This document shows positions 9,212 to 17,756 of a stretch of 28,216 bases of DNA, one piece after another. The position numbers were made by a program, and so were the translations under genes. The notes beneath the pieces are model-generated. The model did no database searches. It was not told the DNA's origin and saw nothing but the letters and a program-made list of their open reading frames with translations. Source of the stretch: Gammaproteobacteria bacterium (GTDB lineage Bacteria > Pseudomonadota > Gammaproteobacteria > Eutrophobiales > Eutrophobiaceae); assembly GCA_018676275.1 (NCBI GenBank), contig JABHFC010000409.1, forward strand, positions 1 to 28,216, read 5' to 3'. Position 1 is the first letter of the stretch, and each line of letters opens with the position of its first letter.

Positions 9212-10507
9212 ATGAAGATACTAATCGTTGGTGGCGGCGGACGTGAACATGCCCTCGCCTGGAAAGCCGCACAATCCCCTGCAGTCGAAACAGTTTATGT
9301 AGCACCTGGCAATGCTGGTACTGCGGAAGAAGCCAAACTGATAAACATTGCTATCGCGGCTGATGATATTAGTGCATTAAAAGATTTCGCTATTTCTGAA
9401 AAAATAGATTTGACCATAATCGGCCCTGAAATTCCCCTGGTCGCCGGTATTGTTGATGAATTTCAACAGAGCAATCTTGCTTGCTTTGGACCTGGCAAAA
9501 AAGCCTCACAACTTGAAGGCTCAAAATCATTCAGCAAGGCTTTTCTAAAACGACAGGCAATCCCAACTGCTGATTATGAACATTTCACGGATCTGGATAA
9601 AGCTATTGCCTACATAAAAGAAAAAGGCGCACCAATAGTAGTAAAGGCTGATGGTCTGGCCGCAGGCAAAGGCGTCGTCGTTGCTCAGGAAGAAGCCGAG
9701 GCAATAAGTGCTGTGACTGACATGCTGGCAGGCAACAAGTTTGGTGAAGCCGGAAGTAGTGTCGTTATTGAAGAATTTATGGATGGAGAAGAAGCCAGTT
9801 TTATAGCTATCTGTGATGGAACCATTGGTTTGCCTTTGGCCAGTTCACAGGATCATAAAGCAAGAGATGAGGGTGACAAAGGCCCAAATACAGGGGGTAT
9901 GGGGGCATATTCACCAGCTCCTATCGTTGATGCGACTATGCATGAACGCATTATGTCTGAAGTTATTGAGCCTGCGTTAAAAGGCATGCGAGATGAAGGC
10001 ATGCCCTATGTCGGTTTTCTTTATGCTGGCATCATGATTACTGCAGATGGCACTCCCAGAGTACTTGAATTTAATTGTCGCTTCGGTGATCCGGAAACTC
10101 AACCGGTTCTGATGAGATTAAAAAGCGATTTGATTGACTTGTGTTCTGCAGCATTAAAAGGTGAATTGAAAAATCGTGAAATTGAATGGGATGATCGTGC
10201 GGCACTTGGCGTAGTGATGGCATCGAAAGGTTATCCCGAAAGTGCTAGCAAAGGAGATGTCATTAACGGTCTGAAAATTGACCCGGATGAAACCGTAAAA
10301 ATCTTTCATGCCGGCACAATGGAAAAAGAAGGTGCGATTGTAACCGCTGGCGGACGAGTTTTATGCGTCACTGCATTGGGTGAAAATGTCAGTGAAGCAC
10401 AACTATCAGCTTACAAGGCTGTTGCGAAAATTCGTTGTGAAGGCATGTTTTTTCGAAAAGATATTGGTTACAGGGCTGTTAATAGGGAAAAAACAGCAAA
10501 TATTTAA
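9212..10507 (+). CDS. purD: Phosphoribosylamine-glycine ligase
   Basis: PurD joins glycine to phosphoribosylamine with ATP in purine synthesis. The 431-residue ATP-grasp protein has the N-terminal KILIVGGGGREHALAW, IIGPEIPLVAGIVD, the ATP-grasp loop VVKADGLAAGKGVVVA, SQDHKARDEGDKGPNTGGMGAYSP, and the metal site EFNCRFGDPETQPV. It is cotranscribed with purH. The last residues, VNREKTANI, are somewhat longer than the common end, but nothing indicates a frameshift. Confidence 0.96.
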   Translation: MKILIVGGGGREHALAWKAAQSPAVETVYVAPGNAGTAEEAKLINIAIAADDISALKDFAISEKIDLTIIGPEIPLVAGIVDEFQQSNLACFGPGKKASQLEGSKSFSKAFLKRQAIPTADYEHFTDLDKAIAYIKEKGAPIVVKADGLAAGKGVVVAQEEAEAISAVTDMLAGNKFGEAGSSVVIEEFMDGEEASFIAICDGTIGLPLASSQDHKARDEGDKGPNTGGMGAYSPAPIVDATMHERIMSEVIEPALKGMRDEGMPYVGFLYAGIMITADGTPRVLEFNCRFGDPETQPVLMRLKSDLIDLCSAALKGELKNREIEWDDRAALGVVMASKGYPESASKGDVINGLKIDPDETVKIFHAGTMEKEGAIVTAGGRVLCVTALGENVSEAQLSAYKAVAKIRCEGMFFRKDIGYRAVNREKTANI

Positions 10508-10537
10508 TGAATGTAATTAAAAAGAGCACATTTACTA

Positions 10538-10566
10538 TTGGATTCGTGCGAGTAACATAGGATAAT
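10538..10566 (+). promoter_or_regulatory. Candidate sigma-70 promoter for the HU-like gene
   Basis: TTGGAT at 10538-10543 and GATAAT at 10561-10566 are separated by 17 bp, with the -10 matching 5 of 6 consensus bases but the -35 only 3 of 6. It lies in the 182-bp gap between purD and the HU-like gene, leaving a leader of about 115 nt. The rest of the gap is AT-rich, and no purD terminator is seen. Confidence 0.35.
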
Positions 10567-10689
10567 TGCCGCGCTTGTAAGACTTAGGATTTTCAGGCAA
10601 CAATTCTTTTACTACTATTTCAACAACTAAAAAAATAGAAGTAATATTTTAACAAGAACTTTTTATCGGAAATTTAATGAGGTTATAAA

Positions 10690-11022
10690 ATGGCGAAAAA
10701 ACCTGCTGCAATTGCAACTAAACAAACCAAGTCTCAAATTCTTAGCACACTTGCTGAAGATACTGGTCTGACAAAAAAAGAAATAGCTTCCGTAGTGGAT
10801 GCTCTGGCTGATCTGGCTCACCGACACCTGAAGAAAAAGGGTTCTGGTGAATTTACAGTTCCTTCTTTAGGAATTAAATTACGCCGGGTAATTAAACCAG
10901 CTCGTAAAGCTCGTAAAGGTGTTAATCCTTTTACAGGCGAAGAAATCATGATCAAAGCTAAGCCAGCGACTACAAGTGTTCGTGCTGTTGCATTGAAAGC
11001 GATTAAAGACGCTGTTGCTTAA
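10690..11022 (+). CDS. HU/IHF-family DNA-binding protein
   Basis: The 110-residue basic protein is an HU-fold histone-like protein. A lysine-rich tail of about 14 residues precedes the usual KSQILSTLAEDTGLTKKEIASVVDALADL helices. The beta-arm region contains FTVPSLGIKLRRVIKPARKARKGVNPFTGEEI, with the conserved GxNPxTGE arm tip, and the C-terminal helix is VRAVALKAIKDAV. It is longer than HupA/HupB (about 90 residues) because of the tail, and resembles the extended HU-like class found in many gammaproteobacteria. GAGG at about 10679-10682 precedes the ATG. It stands as a single-gene unit with its own terminator. Confidence 0.9.
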   Translation: MAKKPAAIATKQTKSQILSTLAEDTGLTKKEIASVVDALADLAHRHLKKKGSGEFTVPSLGIKLRRVIKPARKARKGVNPFTGEEIMIKAKPATTSVRAVALKAIKDAVA

Positions 11023-11047
11023 CTAGCAATATTGTTCTTATTGAAAG

Positions 11048-11080
11048 GGCTATTTGCCGAGAGGCAAATAGCCTTTTTTT
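11048..11080 (+). terminator. Rho-independent terminator of the HU-like gene
   Basis: A perfect 11-bp stem, GGCTATTTGCC (11048-11058) and GGCAAATAGCC (11063-11073), closes a GAGA loop and is followed by seven T. It lies 25 bp after the HU-like stop. The T-tract overlaps the stop codon of the convergent hisH gene. In the reverse direction the tail is only weakly U-rich, so it mainly serves the plus strand. Confidence 0.95.
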
Positions 11081-11720
11081 ATGGTTCCCAGTGCAGAAAG
11101 TTTGAGAGTAAATCCAGGCCCGCCTGCTGACTCTTTTCCGGGTGGAATTGTGTGGCAAATAAATTATCACGAGCCACAGCTGCTGTAAAATCAACAACAT
11201 AGGAACAGGATGCGGCAATATCCTGTTTCTCTGCAGGCTCCACATAGTAGCTGTGTACAAAGTAGAAACGTTCTCCTGAGTCTATTCCCCGCCACAATGC
11301 ATGGTTCTTTTCCTGCACTACTGAATTCCAGCCCATATGCGGAATTTTAAACACATTACCTTCATCATCTCGCGCATCTGTTGTAAATTTTTTTACCTTG
11401 CCCGAAATAATTCCTAATCCTAAGGTACCCTTATCTTCTTCACTTTCTTCCAGCAAAGATTGCAGACCCAGACAAATACCAAGGAAGGGTTTACTCCTGA
11501 CACATTCCTTCAACACATCATCCAGTCCCTTTGCGCTCAGGTTATTCATACATTGCCCCATCGCTCCCTGACCCGGAAACACGATCTTGTCAGCAACAAG
11601 AATCTCGTCAGCTTTATCACTAAGCATAATCCGGGTTTTTTTGTCTGCAACATAGGACAAAGCTTTGCTCACGGAGCGCAAATTGCTGGCACCGTAATCA
11701 ATTACAGCTATCGTTTGCAT
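11079..11720 (-). CDS. hisH: Imidazole glycerol phosphate synthase, glutamine amidotransferase subunit
   Basis: HisH releases ammonia from glutamine and passes it to HisF for imidazole ring formation in histidine synthesis. The 213-residue class I amidotransferase starts MQTIAVIDYGASNLRSV and has the oxyanion loop PGQGAMG. The nucleophile elbow GICLGLQ holds Cys83, and the catalytic dyad is His193-Pro-Glu195 in FHPEKS. Length is normal. It lies 11 bp after hisB on the same strand. Its obligate partner HisF is not encoded in the window. Confidence 0.96.
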   Translation of the reverse strand: MQTIAVIDYGASNLRSVSKALSYVADKKTRIMLSDKADEILVADKIVFPGQGAMGQCMNNLSAKGLDDVLKECVRSKPFLGICLGLQSLLEESEEDKGTLGLGIISGKVKKFTTDARDDEGNVFKIPHMGWNSVVQEKNHALWRGIDSGERFYFVHSYYVEPAEKQDIAASCSYVVDFTAAVARDNLFATQFHPEKSQQAGLDLLSNFLHWEP

Positions 11721-11731
11721 TTTATAAGTCT

Positions 11732-12328
11732 TTAAAGAGAACCCTTGGTAGAAGGCATGATTCCATGCATACGCGGGTCTTCCTCGACTGCCATACGCAG
11801 GGCACGTCCGAAAGCCTTGAATATCGTCTCTGCAATGTGATGTGCGTTTCGACCACGAATATTATCGATATGCAGGGTAACTTGAGCGTGATTAACAAAT
11901 CCCTGGAAAAACTCGCTGAGAAGATCAATATCAAATTCTCCCACACGAGCACGAGGATATTCAGCATGATATTCAAGTCCGGGCCTGCCGGAACAGTCAA
12001 GCACAACCCTCGATAAAGCCTCATCCAGAGGTACATATGCATGTCCATAACGACGAATTCCCTTTTTGTCTCCAAGCGCTTCGCTTAGTGCCTGACCCAG
12101 TGTAATACCAACATCTTCAACTGTATGATGAGCGTCGATGGCAAGATCGCCTTTGGCTTTGATGTTCAGATCAAACATGCCATGTCTGGCTATCTGATCA
12201 AGCATATGCTCAAGAAAAGGCACGCCGATATCAAAACTACCCTCTCCCTGACCATCCAAATCAATTTCAACACTAATTTGTGTTTCTTTCGTTTCTCGCT
12301 TTATTGAAGCACTACGTTTATTGCTCAT
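11732..12328 (-). CDS. hisB: Imidazoleglycerol-phosphate dehydratase
   Basis: This metal-dependent enzyme catalyses the sixth step of histidine synthesis. The 198-residue protein is the monofunctional form, without the phosphatase domain fused in Escherichia coli. The two metal-binding histidine repeats are visible: FLEHMLDQIARHG with DAHHTVEDVGI in the first half, and HIDNIRGRNAHHIAETIFKAF in the second. The family end KGSL is also present. GAGATAAA just before the ATG gives a weak ribosome site. hisB and hisH form a two-gene unit divergent from hemF. Confidence 0.97.
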   Translation of the reverse strand: MSNKRSASIKRETKETQISVEIDLDGQGEGSFDIGVPFLEHMLDQIARHGMFDLNIKAKGDLAIDAHHTVEDVGITLGQALSEALGDKKGIRRYGHAYVPLDEALSRVVLDCSGRPGLEYHAEYPRARVGEFDIDLLSEFFQGFVNHAQVTLHIDNIRGRNAHHIAETIFKAFGRALRMAVEEDPRMHGIMPSTKGSL

Positions 12329-12402
12329 TTTATCTCACTTACAGTCCTAAGAAATTGCCTGCTCACATTAATGATAACTACTGTATCTGTAGAGTTTCCA
12401 AA

Positions 12403-12481
12403 GCTATCAATATTTCGATAGCATAGGCTGGGTAGGATAACCTGATACCGCTCTGGAAAAAACTTAATCGTAGCTCGAGCT
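12403..12481. promoter_or_regulatory. Palindromes in the hisB-hemF divergent intergenic region
   Basis: The 169-bp gap between the divergent hisB and hemF genes holds GCTATC at 12403-12408 paired with GATAGC at 12417-12422, and a perfect 10-bp palindrome AGCTCGAGCT at 12472-12481, 16 bp before the hemF start. Either could be an operator or the base of a leader hairpin. I recognise no known binding-site consensus. Confidence 0.25.
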
Positions 12482-12497
12482 GGGCTAATTACACTAT

Positions 12498-13424
12498 ATG
12501 AACAGTCAAATCGATATTAACGCGGTAAAAGAATACCTGCTGAATTTGCAGAATGTGATCTCAGCCAAAATCGAAATTCTCGATGGCAAACAACAATGCC
12601 TCGAAGAAAAATGGGAAAGAGAGGATGGCGGTGGCGGCCGTACCCGGGTTCTTACAAACGGCGAGCTATTCGAGCAGGCCGGTGTAAATTTTTCTCACGT
12701 TTACGGAGATACGCTACCCACTTCCGCTACTACGCAGAGACCGGAACTCGCAGGCCGAGGCTTTCAAGCCATGGGCGTCTCTCTTGTTATTCATCCACGA
12801 AACCCCTTTATACCTACTACACATATGAATGTGCGCTTTTTCCTGGCTGAAAAAGACGATAGTGATCCAGTCTGGTGGTTTGGTGGCGGGTTTGACTTAA
12901 CGCCCTATTATGGCTTTGAAGAAGATGCCATTCACTGGCATCGTGTGGCTAAGACCGCCTGTGAGGGCTTTGGCGAAGATCTCTACCCAGAATACAAACA
13001 GTGGTGTGACGACTATTTTTACCTGAAACACCGTAAGGAAACACGTGGCATCGGTGGTCTGTTTTTTGACGATCTTAACAAGCTGGGCTTCGAACGCAGT
13101 TTCGCCTTCATGCGCAGCGTCGGCGATCATTTCTTACCCGCCTATGAACCCATTGTTAAAGCCAGACAAGATACTGCCTACGATGAAAAACATCGTGATT
13201 TTCAACTTTATCGTCGTGGACGCTATGTAGAATTCAACCTCGTTTATGATCGTGGCACCCTGTTTGGACTACAATCCGGTGGCCGCACTGAGTCAATCCT
13301 GATGTCACTACCTCCGGAAGTACGCTGGCGCTACAACTGGCAACCTGAAGCAGGCTCTGAAGAAGCAAGACTATATGAAATATTCCTGAAGCCACAGGAC
13401 TGGCTAAGCTTTGAAGAAACCTGA
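12498..13424 (+). CDS. hemF: Oxygen-dependent coproporphyrinogen III oxidase
   Basis: HemF converts coproporphyrinogen III to protoporphyrinogen IX using oxygen, late in haem synthesis. The 308-residue protein shows the family blocks throughout: EREDGGGGRTRVLTNGELFEQAGVNFSHV, MGVSLVIHPRNPF, PTTHMNVRFF, FGGGFDLTPYYGFEEDAIHWH, KHRKETRGIGGLFFDDLN, RRGRYVEFNLVYDRGTLFGLQSGGRTESILMSLPP. Length and both ends are normal. No clear ribosome site precedes ATG 12498. Presence of the oxygen-dependent enzyme indicates aerobic growth. It converges on the lpxR-like gene with only 14 bp between stops. Confidence 0.96.
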   Translation: MNSQIDINAVKEYLLNLQNVISAKIEILDGKQQCLEEKWEREDGGGGRTRVLTNGELFEQAGVNFSHVYGDTLPTSATTQRPELAGRGFQAMGVSLVIHPRNPFIPTTHMNVRFFLAEKDDSDPVWWFGGGFDLTPYYGFEEDAIHWHRVAKTACEGFGEDLYPEYKQWCDDYFYLKHRKETRGIGGLFFDDLNKLGFERSFAFMRSVGDHFLPAYEPIVKARQDTAYDEKHRDFQLYRRGRYVEFNLVYDRGTLFGLQSGGRTESILMSLPPEVRWRYNWQPEAGSEEARLYEIFLKPQDWLSFEET

Positions 13425-13438
13425 TCGCAGACAGCAAA

Positions 13439-14524
13439 TTAGTAGGTATAGGACAAGCTAATAGAACCGAAATTTTGACCGCTCCTTTGTCGGTCGAATT
13501 CTTTTGTACGCAAAACCTGTGCATAGGATAGTTTGAATTTTCTGTAAATCAAACTGACACCAACAACAAAATCACCTACCAGTAATTTTTTCCCGGTGCT
13601 GTGACTATCGGAGAATGTATTGCCATCGAGGAAAATATCTCTGAACACCATTCGCCCGCTGGTTCCACCGAACAAGTGAAAACTGAAGGCCTGCTTATCC
13701 CGACTATATCGGGGATCTTTTGTATCAGCCGGAGCATTGGTGTCACCCGCAGGGCGAATTAATGCTGTTCCGAAGTCTGTTGGTATATTCCAGCCTATAC
13801 GAAACTCAACACCGGCGCTTACGTGAGAAAAAACTGTCCCTGCTGCCACACCTGCATGGGCGATAAAGTCCATGCCCCACTGTTTATGAAAATCATAGCG
13901 TGGTATTAATCGCTGTTTTCGATCGTAGATAAGCGCAAAACCGACCTCTGTGTCTATTTGGTTATCCCAGCCATTGGCCTTATCAATACCACGAATAGAA
14001 TGAACAAAATCCTGGGTTTCTTCAGCAATGGAGAAATCACCGGCAAAACCCATTTGTATTTCGAATGTATCCAGTCGCCGATAGGTTTTACTGTGAAAAG
14101 CAGCACTGCCATATAACCAGCCTGCGTAAGGCCGATCATCGGTAATTAGATCACGTCTGCTTATATCTTCAGGGGTATACATCTTCTGTCCGAAAGAAAA
14201 TGCCAGATTGCGCTGCCTTGTTGCATCATCACTAAAAGGCAAAAGTTCGATGAGCTTATTCGTTGTTGCCTGTATCAGTCCGGGTTTTTGCATCCATGCC
14301 AAATCCTGAAACCATTGTAGTTCCGGTGATACCCAACTCAACTTAATACCATTTGTATAAAACCTGTCGGTATCAGCGAACAAATCGTTCTCAAAATGAA
14401 AGGTAAAGGTCCAGGACTCGTGAGGTGGCTTCAGCTCCTGTGCCTGACTCGACGTACAAATCAGAGTCATCGCACTAATCACGAGCACAGATTTCCATAA
14501 AAACGAAAGTGACAATGATTTCAC
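13439..14524 (-). CDS. LpxR-like outer-membrane lipid A deacylase (DUF2219)
   Basis: LpxR enzymes are outer-membrane beta-barrels that remove the 3'-acyloxyacyl chain of lipid A. GTG 14524 is preferred because it gives a proper signal peptide, MKSLSLSFLWKSVLVISAM to SSQA (cleavage near residue 28). The longer frame starts at an unlikely TTG inside dgkA. In the 361-residue form the active-site signature is present: FENDLFADTDRFYTNG with Asn46, Asp47 and Thr57. DDRPYAGWLYGS follows, then AEETQDFVHSIRG with His175 in the place of the catalytic histidine. The chain ends in an aromatic residue, SISLSYTY, as barrels do. It follows dgkA by 43 bp. Deacylase activity is inferred from the family. Confidence 0.82.
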   Translation of the reverse strand: MKSLSLSFLWKSVLVISAMTLICTSSQAQELKPPHESWTFTFHFENDLFADTDRFYTNGIKLSWVSPELQWFQDLAWMQKPGLIQATTNKLIELLPFSDDATRQRNLAFSFGQKMYTPEDISRRDLITDDRPYAGWLYGSAAFHSKTYRRLDTFEIQMGFAGDFSIAEETQDFVHSIRGIDKANGWDNQIDTEVGFALIYDRKQRLIPRYDFHKQWGMDFIAHAGVAAGTVFSHVSAGVEFRIGWNIPTDFGTALIRPAGDTNAPADTKDPRYSRDKQAFSFHLFGGTSGRMVFRDIFLDGNTFSDSHSTGKKLLVGDFVVGVSLIYRKFKLSYAQVLRTKEFDRQRSGQNFGSISLSYTY

Positions 14525-14567
14525 GATATTTTCATGGGCATTAACAATATTATTCACAAGCCAATAT

Positions 14568-14930
14568 CTAGCCCAGCAACACAAGAGCCCAGACCAGAAT
14601 TACATTTAACAATGATATGAATACAGCTGCCGAAGCAATGTCTTTAGCTCTGCCTGAGAGCTCATGCATTTCCCCGCCAAATCGATCTACTACTGCCTCA
14701 AGTGCAGAGTTGAGTAACTCTACGATTAACACCAGTAAAAGCACTGCAAGTAATAGTGCTTTTTCCAGGCCATCCTGGCCCAACCAGAGCCCCAGTGGTG
14801 CGAGTAAAATTGTTAGTATGCACTCCTGACGAAAAGCGGCTTCATTTTCAAAGGCTGCTTTTAAACCCTGCCAGGAAAACAGAGTGGCCTTGATAATACG
14901 CTTTACGCCGGTCGTTCCCTGATTAGTCAT
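14568..14930 (-). CDS. dgkA: Diacylglycerol kinase
   Basis: DgkA is a small trimeric inner-membrane kinase that recycles diacylglycerol to phosphatidic acid. The 120-residue protein has the N-terminal amphipathic stretch KRIIKATLFSWQGLKAAFENEAAFRQE, three membrane helices, and the signature ELLNSALEAVVDRFGGEMHELSGRAKDIASAAV with the catalytic and metal-binding acidic residues. It lies 60 bp after fbpC on the same strand, with no terminator in between, so it may be read from the iron operon. Confidence 0.96.
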   Translation of the reverse strand: MTNQGTTGVKRIIKATLFSWQGLKAAFENEAAFRQECILTILLAPLGLWLGQDGLEKALLLAVLLLVLIVELLNSALEAVVDRFGGEMHELSGRAKDIASAAVFISLLNVILVWALVLLG

Positions 14931-14990
14931 AACTATTTACTGAATGAAAAATGGAAGTTTTGGATTTTATCAAACGATTTCAATGCAGTC

Positions 14991-16037
14991 CTATTGTGCG
15001 GGAAAAACCACCAGGTGGTCGATTTCAAGTCTTATACCTATCGACTCGTCCAGAGCATGATTATGATGGCTGGGAACAAGAGTTAATACCTGCAAGCCGC
15101 TTTCCAAAGCCAGGGTGTAAAGAAATTCTGCCCCGCGAAAGGCCTTGTCCTGTACCTTCGCCTGCATCCCACTACTATCATCGTGGATAATATCGTCCGG
15201 CCGGATCAGCACAATGACTTCATCATCAAAAGCAAAGCCATGGGATTGACCGCCATTAATTATTCCCAATTCGGTTTCGACATTGGTGCTGTTAATTACC
15301 TTGCCAGGCAAAAATACGCCATCTCCGACGAAATCTGCGACATAGGTACAAACCGGGCGATGATAAAGCGTGAATGCATTATCCCATTGCAATAAAGCAC
15401 CATCACGCATGACGCCGATGGTGTCAGCCATAGCAAAAGCCTCCATTTGATTATGACTAACCAGAATTGCAGTGACACCGTTGGCTTTCAGGACAGTGCG
15501 CATTTCCTTGGCTATCTGTTCACGTAACTCGATATCGAGGCTGGCAAAAGGCTCGTCCAATAACAATACATTAGGTCTCGTGGCAATTGCCCTGGCCAGT
15601 GCCACACGTTGTTGTTGACCGCCTGAGAGACGATGAGGATAGTCATTAAGGAAACTACTGACTTCCAGTAATTCTGCCATCTCTTCAACCCGCGCCTTTC
15701 GTTCATTGGAATTCATTTGCTGCAGACCGAAGGCTATGTTGTCCTTTACATTCAGATGTGGAAAAAGCGCATAGTCCTGAAAAACCATTCCAACTTTTCG
15801 ATCTTCCACCGGTACCATGATGTGCTCGTCACTTACCAGTCTTGATTCAAGCCATACTTCTCCGGTAGTAGGTCGCTCGAAACCAGCAATAGTTCTTAAT
15901 AAAGTGGTTTTACCACAACCGCTGGGACCCAGCAGGCAGGCTATTTCCCCTTTTTCCAAAGAAAACGAGAGAGAATTGATTATTGGCCGCTCTTCTATTG
16001 CGACGGAAACATCTCTTAATTCAAGTGTATTAGTCAT
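14991..16037 (-). CDS. fbpC: Ferric-iron ABC transporter ATP-binding protein
   Basis: This 348-residue protein is the ATPase that drives the FbpB permease. The Walker A GPSGCGKTT (about 36-44), Q-loop FQDYALFPHL, signature LSGGQQQRVALARA, Walker B VLLLDEPFASLD and switch histidine VSHNQMEA are all intact. The C-terminal third is a TOBE-type regulatory domain (VGDGVFLPGKV ... VIVLIRPDDI ... GAEFLYTLALESG). The start overlaps the end of fbpB by 8 bp, which supports one complex. The iron substrate is inferred from fbpA and the Fur box. Close relatives carry other substrates (thiamine, spermidine), but the context favours iron. Confidence 0.9.
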   Translation of the reverse strand: MTNTLELRDVSVAIEERPIINSLSFSLEKGEIACLLGPSGCGKTTLLRTIAGFERPTTGEVWLESRLVSDEHIMVPVEDRKVGMVFQDYALFPHLNVKDNIAFGLQQMNSNERKARVEEMAELLEVSSFLNDYPHRLSGGQQQRVALARAIATRPNVLLLDEPFASLDIELREQIAKEMRTVLKANGVTAILVSHNQMEAFAMADTIGVMRDGALLQWDNAFTLYHRPVCTYVADFVGDGVFLPGKVINSTNVETELGIINGGQSHGFAFDDEVIVLIRPDDIIHDDSSGMQAKVQDKAFRGAEFLYTLALESGLQVLTLVPSHHNHALDESIGIRLEIDHLVVFPAQ

Positions 16038-17718
16038 GCCCTGTTCTTGATCTTGATATAGAACGGCTAAGAATTATTACCGGAATAATACCGACAAGCA
16101 CAATGGCCAGAGCGGGACTGGCAGCTTCAGCCAGCCTTTCTTCATTCGCGAGTTCATAAGTTCGAATTGCTAAAGTATTAAAATTAAACGGTCGTAGTAT
16201 TAAAGTTGCCGGCAATTCTTTCAATACATCTACAAATACCAGCAAGGCAGCGGTCAGAATACTGCCTTTTAACATCGGCACATGTATTTTTCTTAATATA
16301 TTACCGGCGTTTAGTCCCATGCTACGTCCAGCTTCATCCATAGAGGGTCGTACCTTGCTCAAACCAGCGTCAACTGCGTTCAGGGATACCGGCAGGAAAC
16401 GTACCAGATAGGCAAATATCAACGCAAAAATAGTGCCGCTAAATAACAGTCCTGTACTAACTCCCATGTGCAAGCGCATCCATGCATCGACACTATTATC
16501 CAGCCAGGCAAATGGAATCAGCACACCAACCGCTATTACTGTTCCCGGAATTGCATAGCCCATTCCAAGAAACCTGACTATGAAACTCGTTAAGGGGTTT
16601 GAAAAAAGACGTTTGCCGTAGGCAATAAACAAGGTTAGCAGCACTGCGGTTACCGACGCGATAGCAGCAAGTTCTACACTGTGTCCAATTAAGGCAAAAA
16701 ATTCTTTATCAATTACATCTGACCAGGTTTGCCTGGCCCAGATAAAAAGTTGTACTGCAGGAATTACGAAGCCGAATGCCACCGGTAACACACAGGCTAT
16801 TGTCGCGATGCTTCCGGGGACACCCCGCAAGGGCTTTCGTATCAGTTTGCTGTAACGATTACTGGTATGATGATAACGCGCCTGTTGACGAGACCAGGCT
16901 TCGAGTATTACAACTAGCATAATAAGCATCAACAGCACGACCGCCAGTTGTGCTGCGGCAACGCTACTACCAAGCCCAAACCAAGTACGGAATATTCCGG
17001 TCGTAAAGGTCGCCACACCAAAGTATTGAACCGTACCGTAGTCAGCCAGCGTCTCCATCATTACCAGGGATAAGCCGGCAATAATAGCTGGTCGGGCCAG
17101 AGGTATTGCCACCTTGTAAAAAGAACGAAAAGGACCACAACCCAGAGTCCGGGAAACTTCCAGCACACATAAGGATTGTTCTATAAAAGCTGCTCGCGAC
17201 AATAAATACACATAGGGATAAAGCACCAGTGCGAGCATAAAGATAGCTCCACCTAATGAACGTACTTCCGGAAACCAGTAATCGCCGTACTCCCAGGCAA
17301 AAAATTCTCGAAGCATGATTTGCAAAGGTCCGGCCACATCCAGCATTCCGGTATAGGTATAAGCAATAATATAGGCAGGGATTGCCATTGGTAATAATAA
17401 GGCCCAGCTCAGTATCTTTCTGCCTGGAAATTTATACATGGTAACCAGCCAGGCGGGAATGATACCCAGCGACAGGACCAGAAAGCCGACACCGGAAACC
17501 AGTGCTAATGAATTAAGAATATAAGAAACAAGAACAGTCTCGTACAAATGTTGCCAGACATCACCACTGTCAAGAAACACCGACAGAAGAATGCAAAACA
17601 CCGGTATAGCCAGCAGGCTTGCTATCAGTATCAATCCCATTAGCCAGGGATGAAATCTACTGCGCTGAATCCAGTCGGGTATAAAACCAGGCCAGGATAG
17701 AAGACCGAGACTACTCAA
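16030..17718 (-). CDS. fbpB: Ferric-iron ABC transporter permease, fused two-domain type
   Basis: The 562-residue integral membrane protein consists of two homologous permease halves with about 12 membrane helices, the arrangement typical of FbpB/SfuB-like iron permeases. Each half has an ATPase-coupling EAA loop: EVSRTLGCGPFRSFYKVAIPLARPAIIAG in the first and EAGRSMGLNAGNILRKIHVPMLKGSILTA in the second. The start is taken as TTG 17718, with AAGG ten bases upstream and an in-frame stop just before; ATG at residue 27 would begin at the first membrane helix and is the alternative. It lies 38 bp after fbpA and overlaps fbpC. Confidence 0.92.
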   Translation of the reverse strand: MSSLGLLSWPGFIPDWIQRSRFHPWLMGLILIASLLAIPVFCILLSVFLDSGDVWQHLYETVLVSYILNSLALVSGVGFLVLSLGIIPAWLVTMYKFPGRKILSWALLLPMAIPAYIIAYTYTGMLDVAGPLQIMLREFFAWEYGDYWFPEVRSLGGAIFMLALVLYPYVYLLSRAAFIEQSLCVLEVSRTLGCGPFRSFYKVAIPLARPAIIAGLSLVMMETLADYGTVQYFGVATFTTGIFRTWFGLGSSVAAAQLAVVLLMLIMLVVILEAWSRQQARYHHTSNRYSKLIRKPLRGVPGSIATIACVLPVAFGFVIPAVQLFIWARQTWSDVIDKEFFALIGHSVELAAIASVTAVLLTLFIAYGKRLFSNPLTSFIVRFLGMGYAIPGTVIAVGVLIPFAWLDNSVDAWMRLHMGVSTGLLFSGTIFALIFAYLVRFLPVSLNAVDAGLSKVRPSMDEAGRSMGLNAGNILRKIHVPMLKGSILTAALLVFVDVLKELPATLILRPFNFNTLAIRTYELANEERLAEAASPALAIVLVGIIPVIILSRSISRSRTGHD

Positions 17719-17756
17719 TTCAAACAGACCTTATATTTAGTCAGAAACACAAACTG

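Noticed and set aside
14525..14584. Longer N-terminus for the lpxR-like gene, from TTG 14584
   Set aside because: It would start inside dgkA and place a long unusual stretch before the signal peptide; GTG 14524 gives a normal signal sequence.
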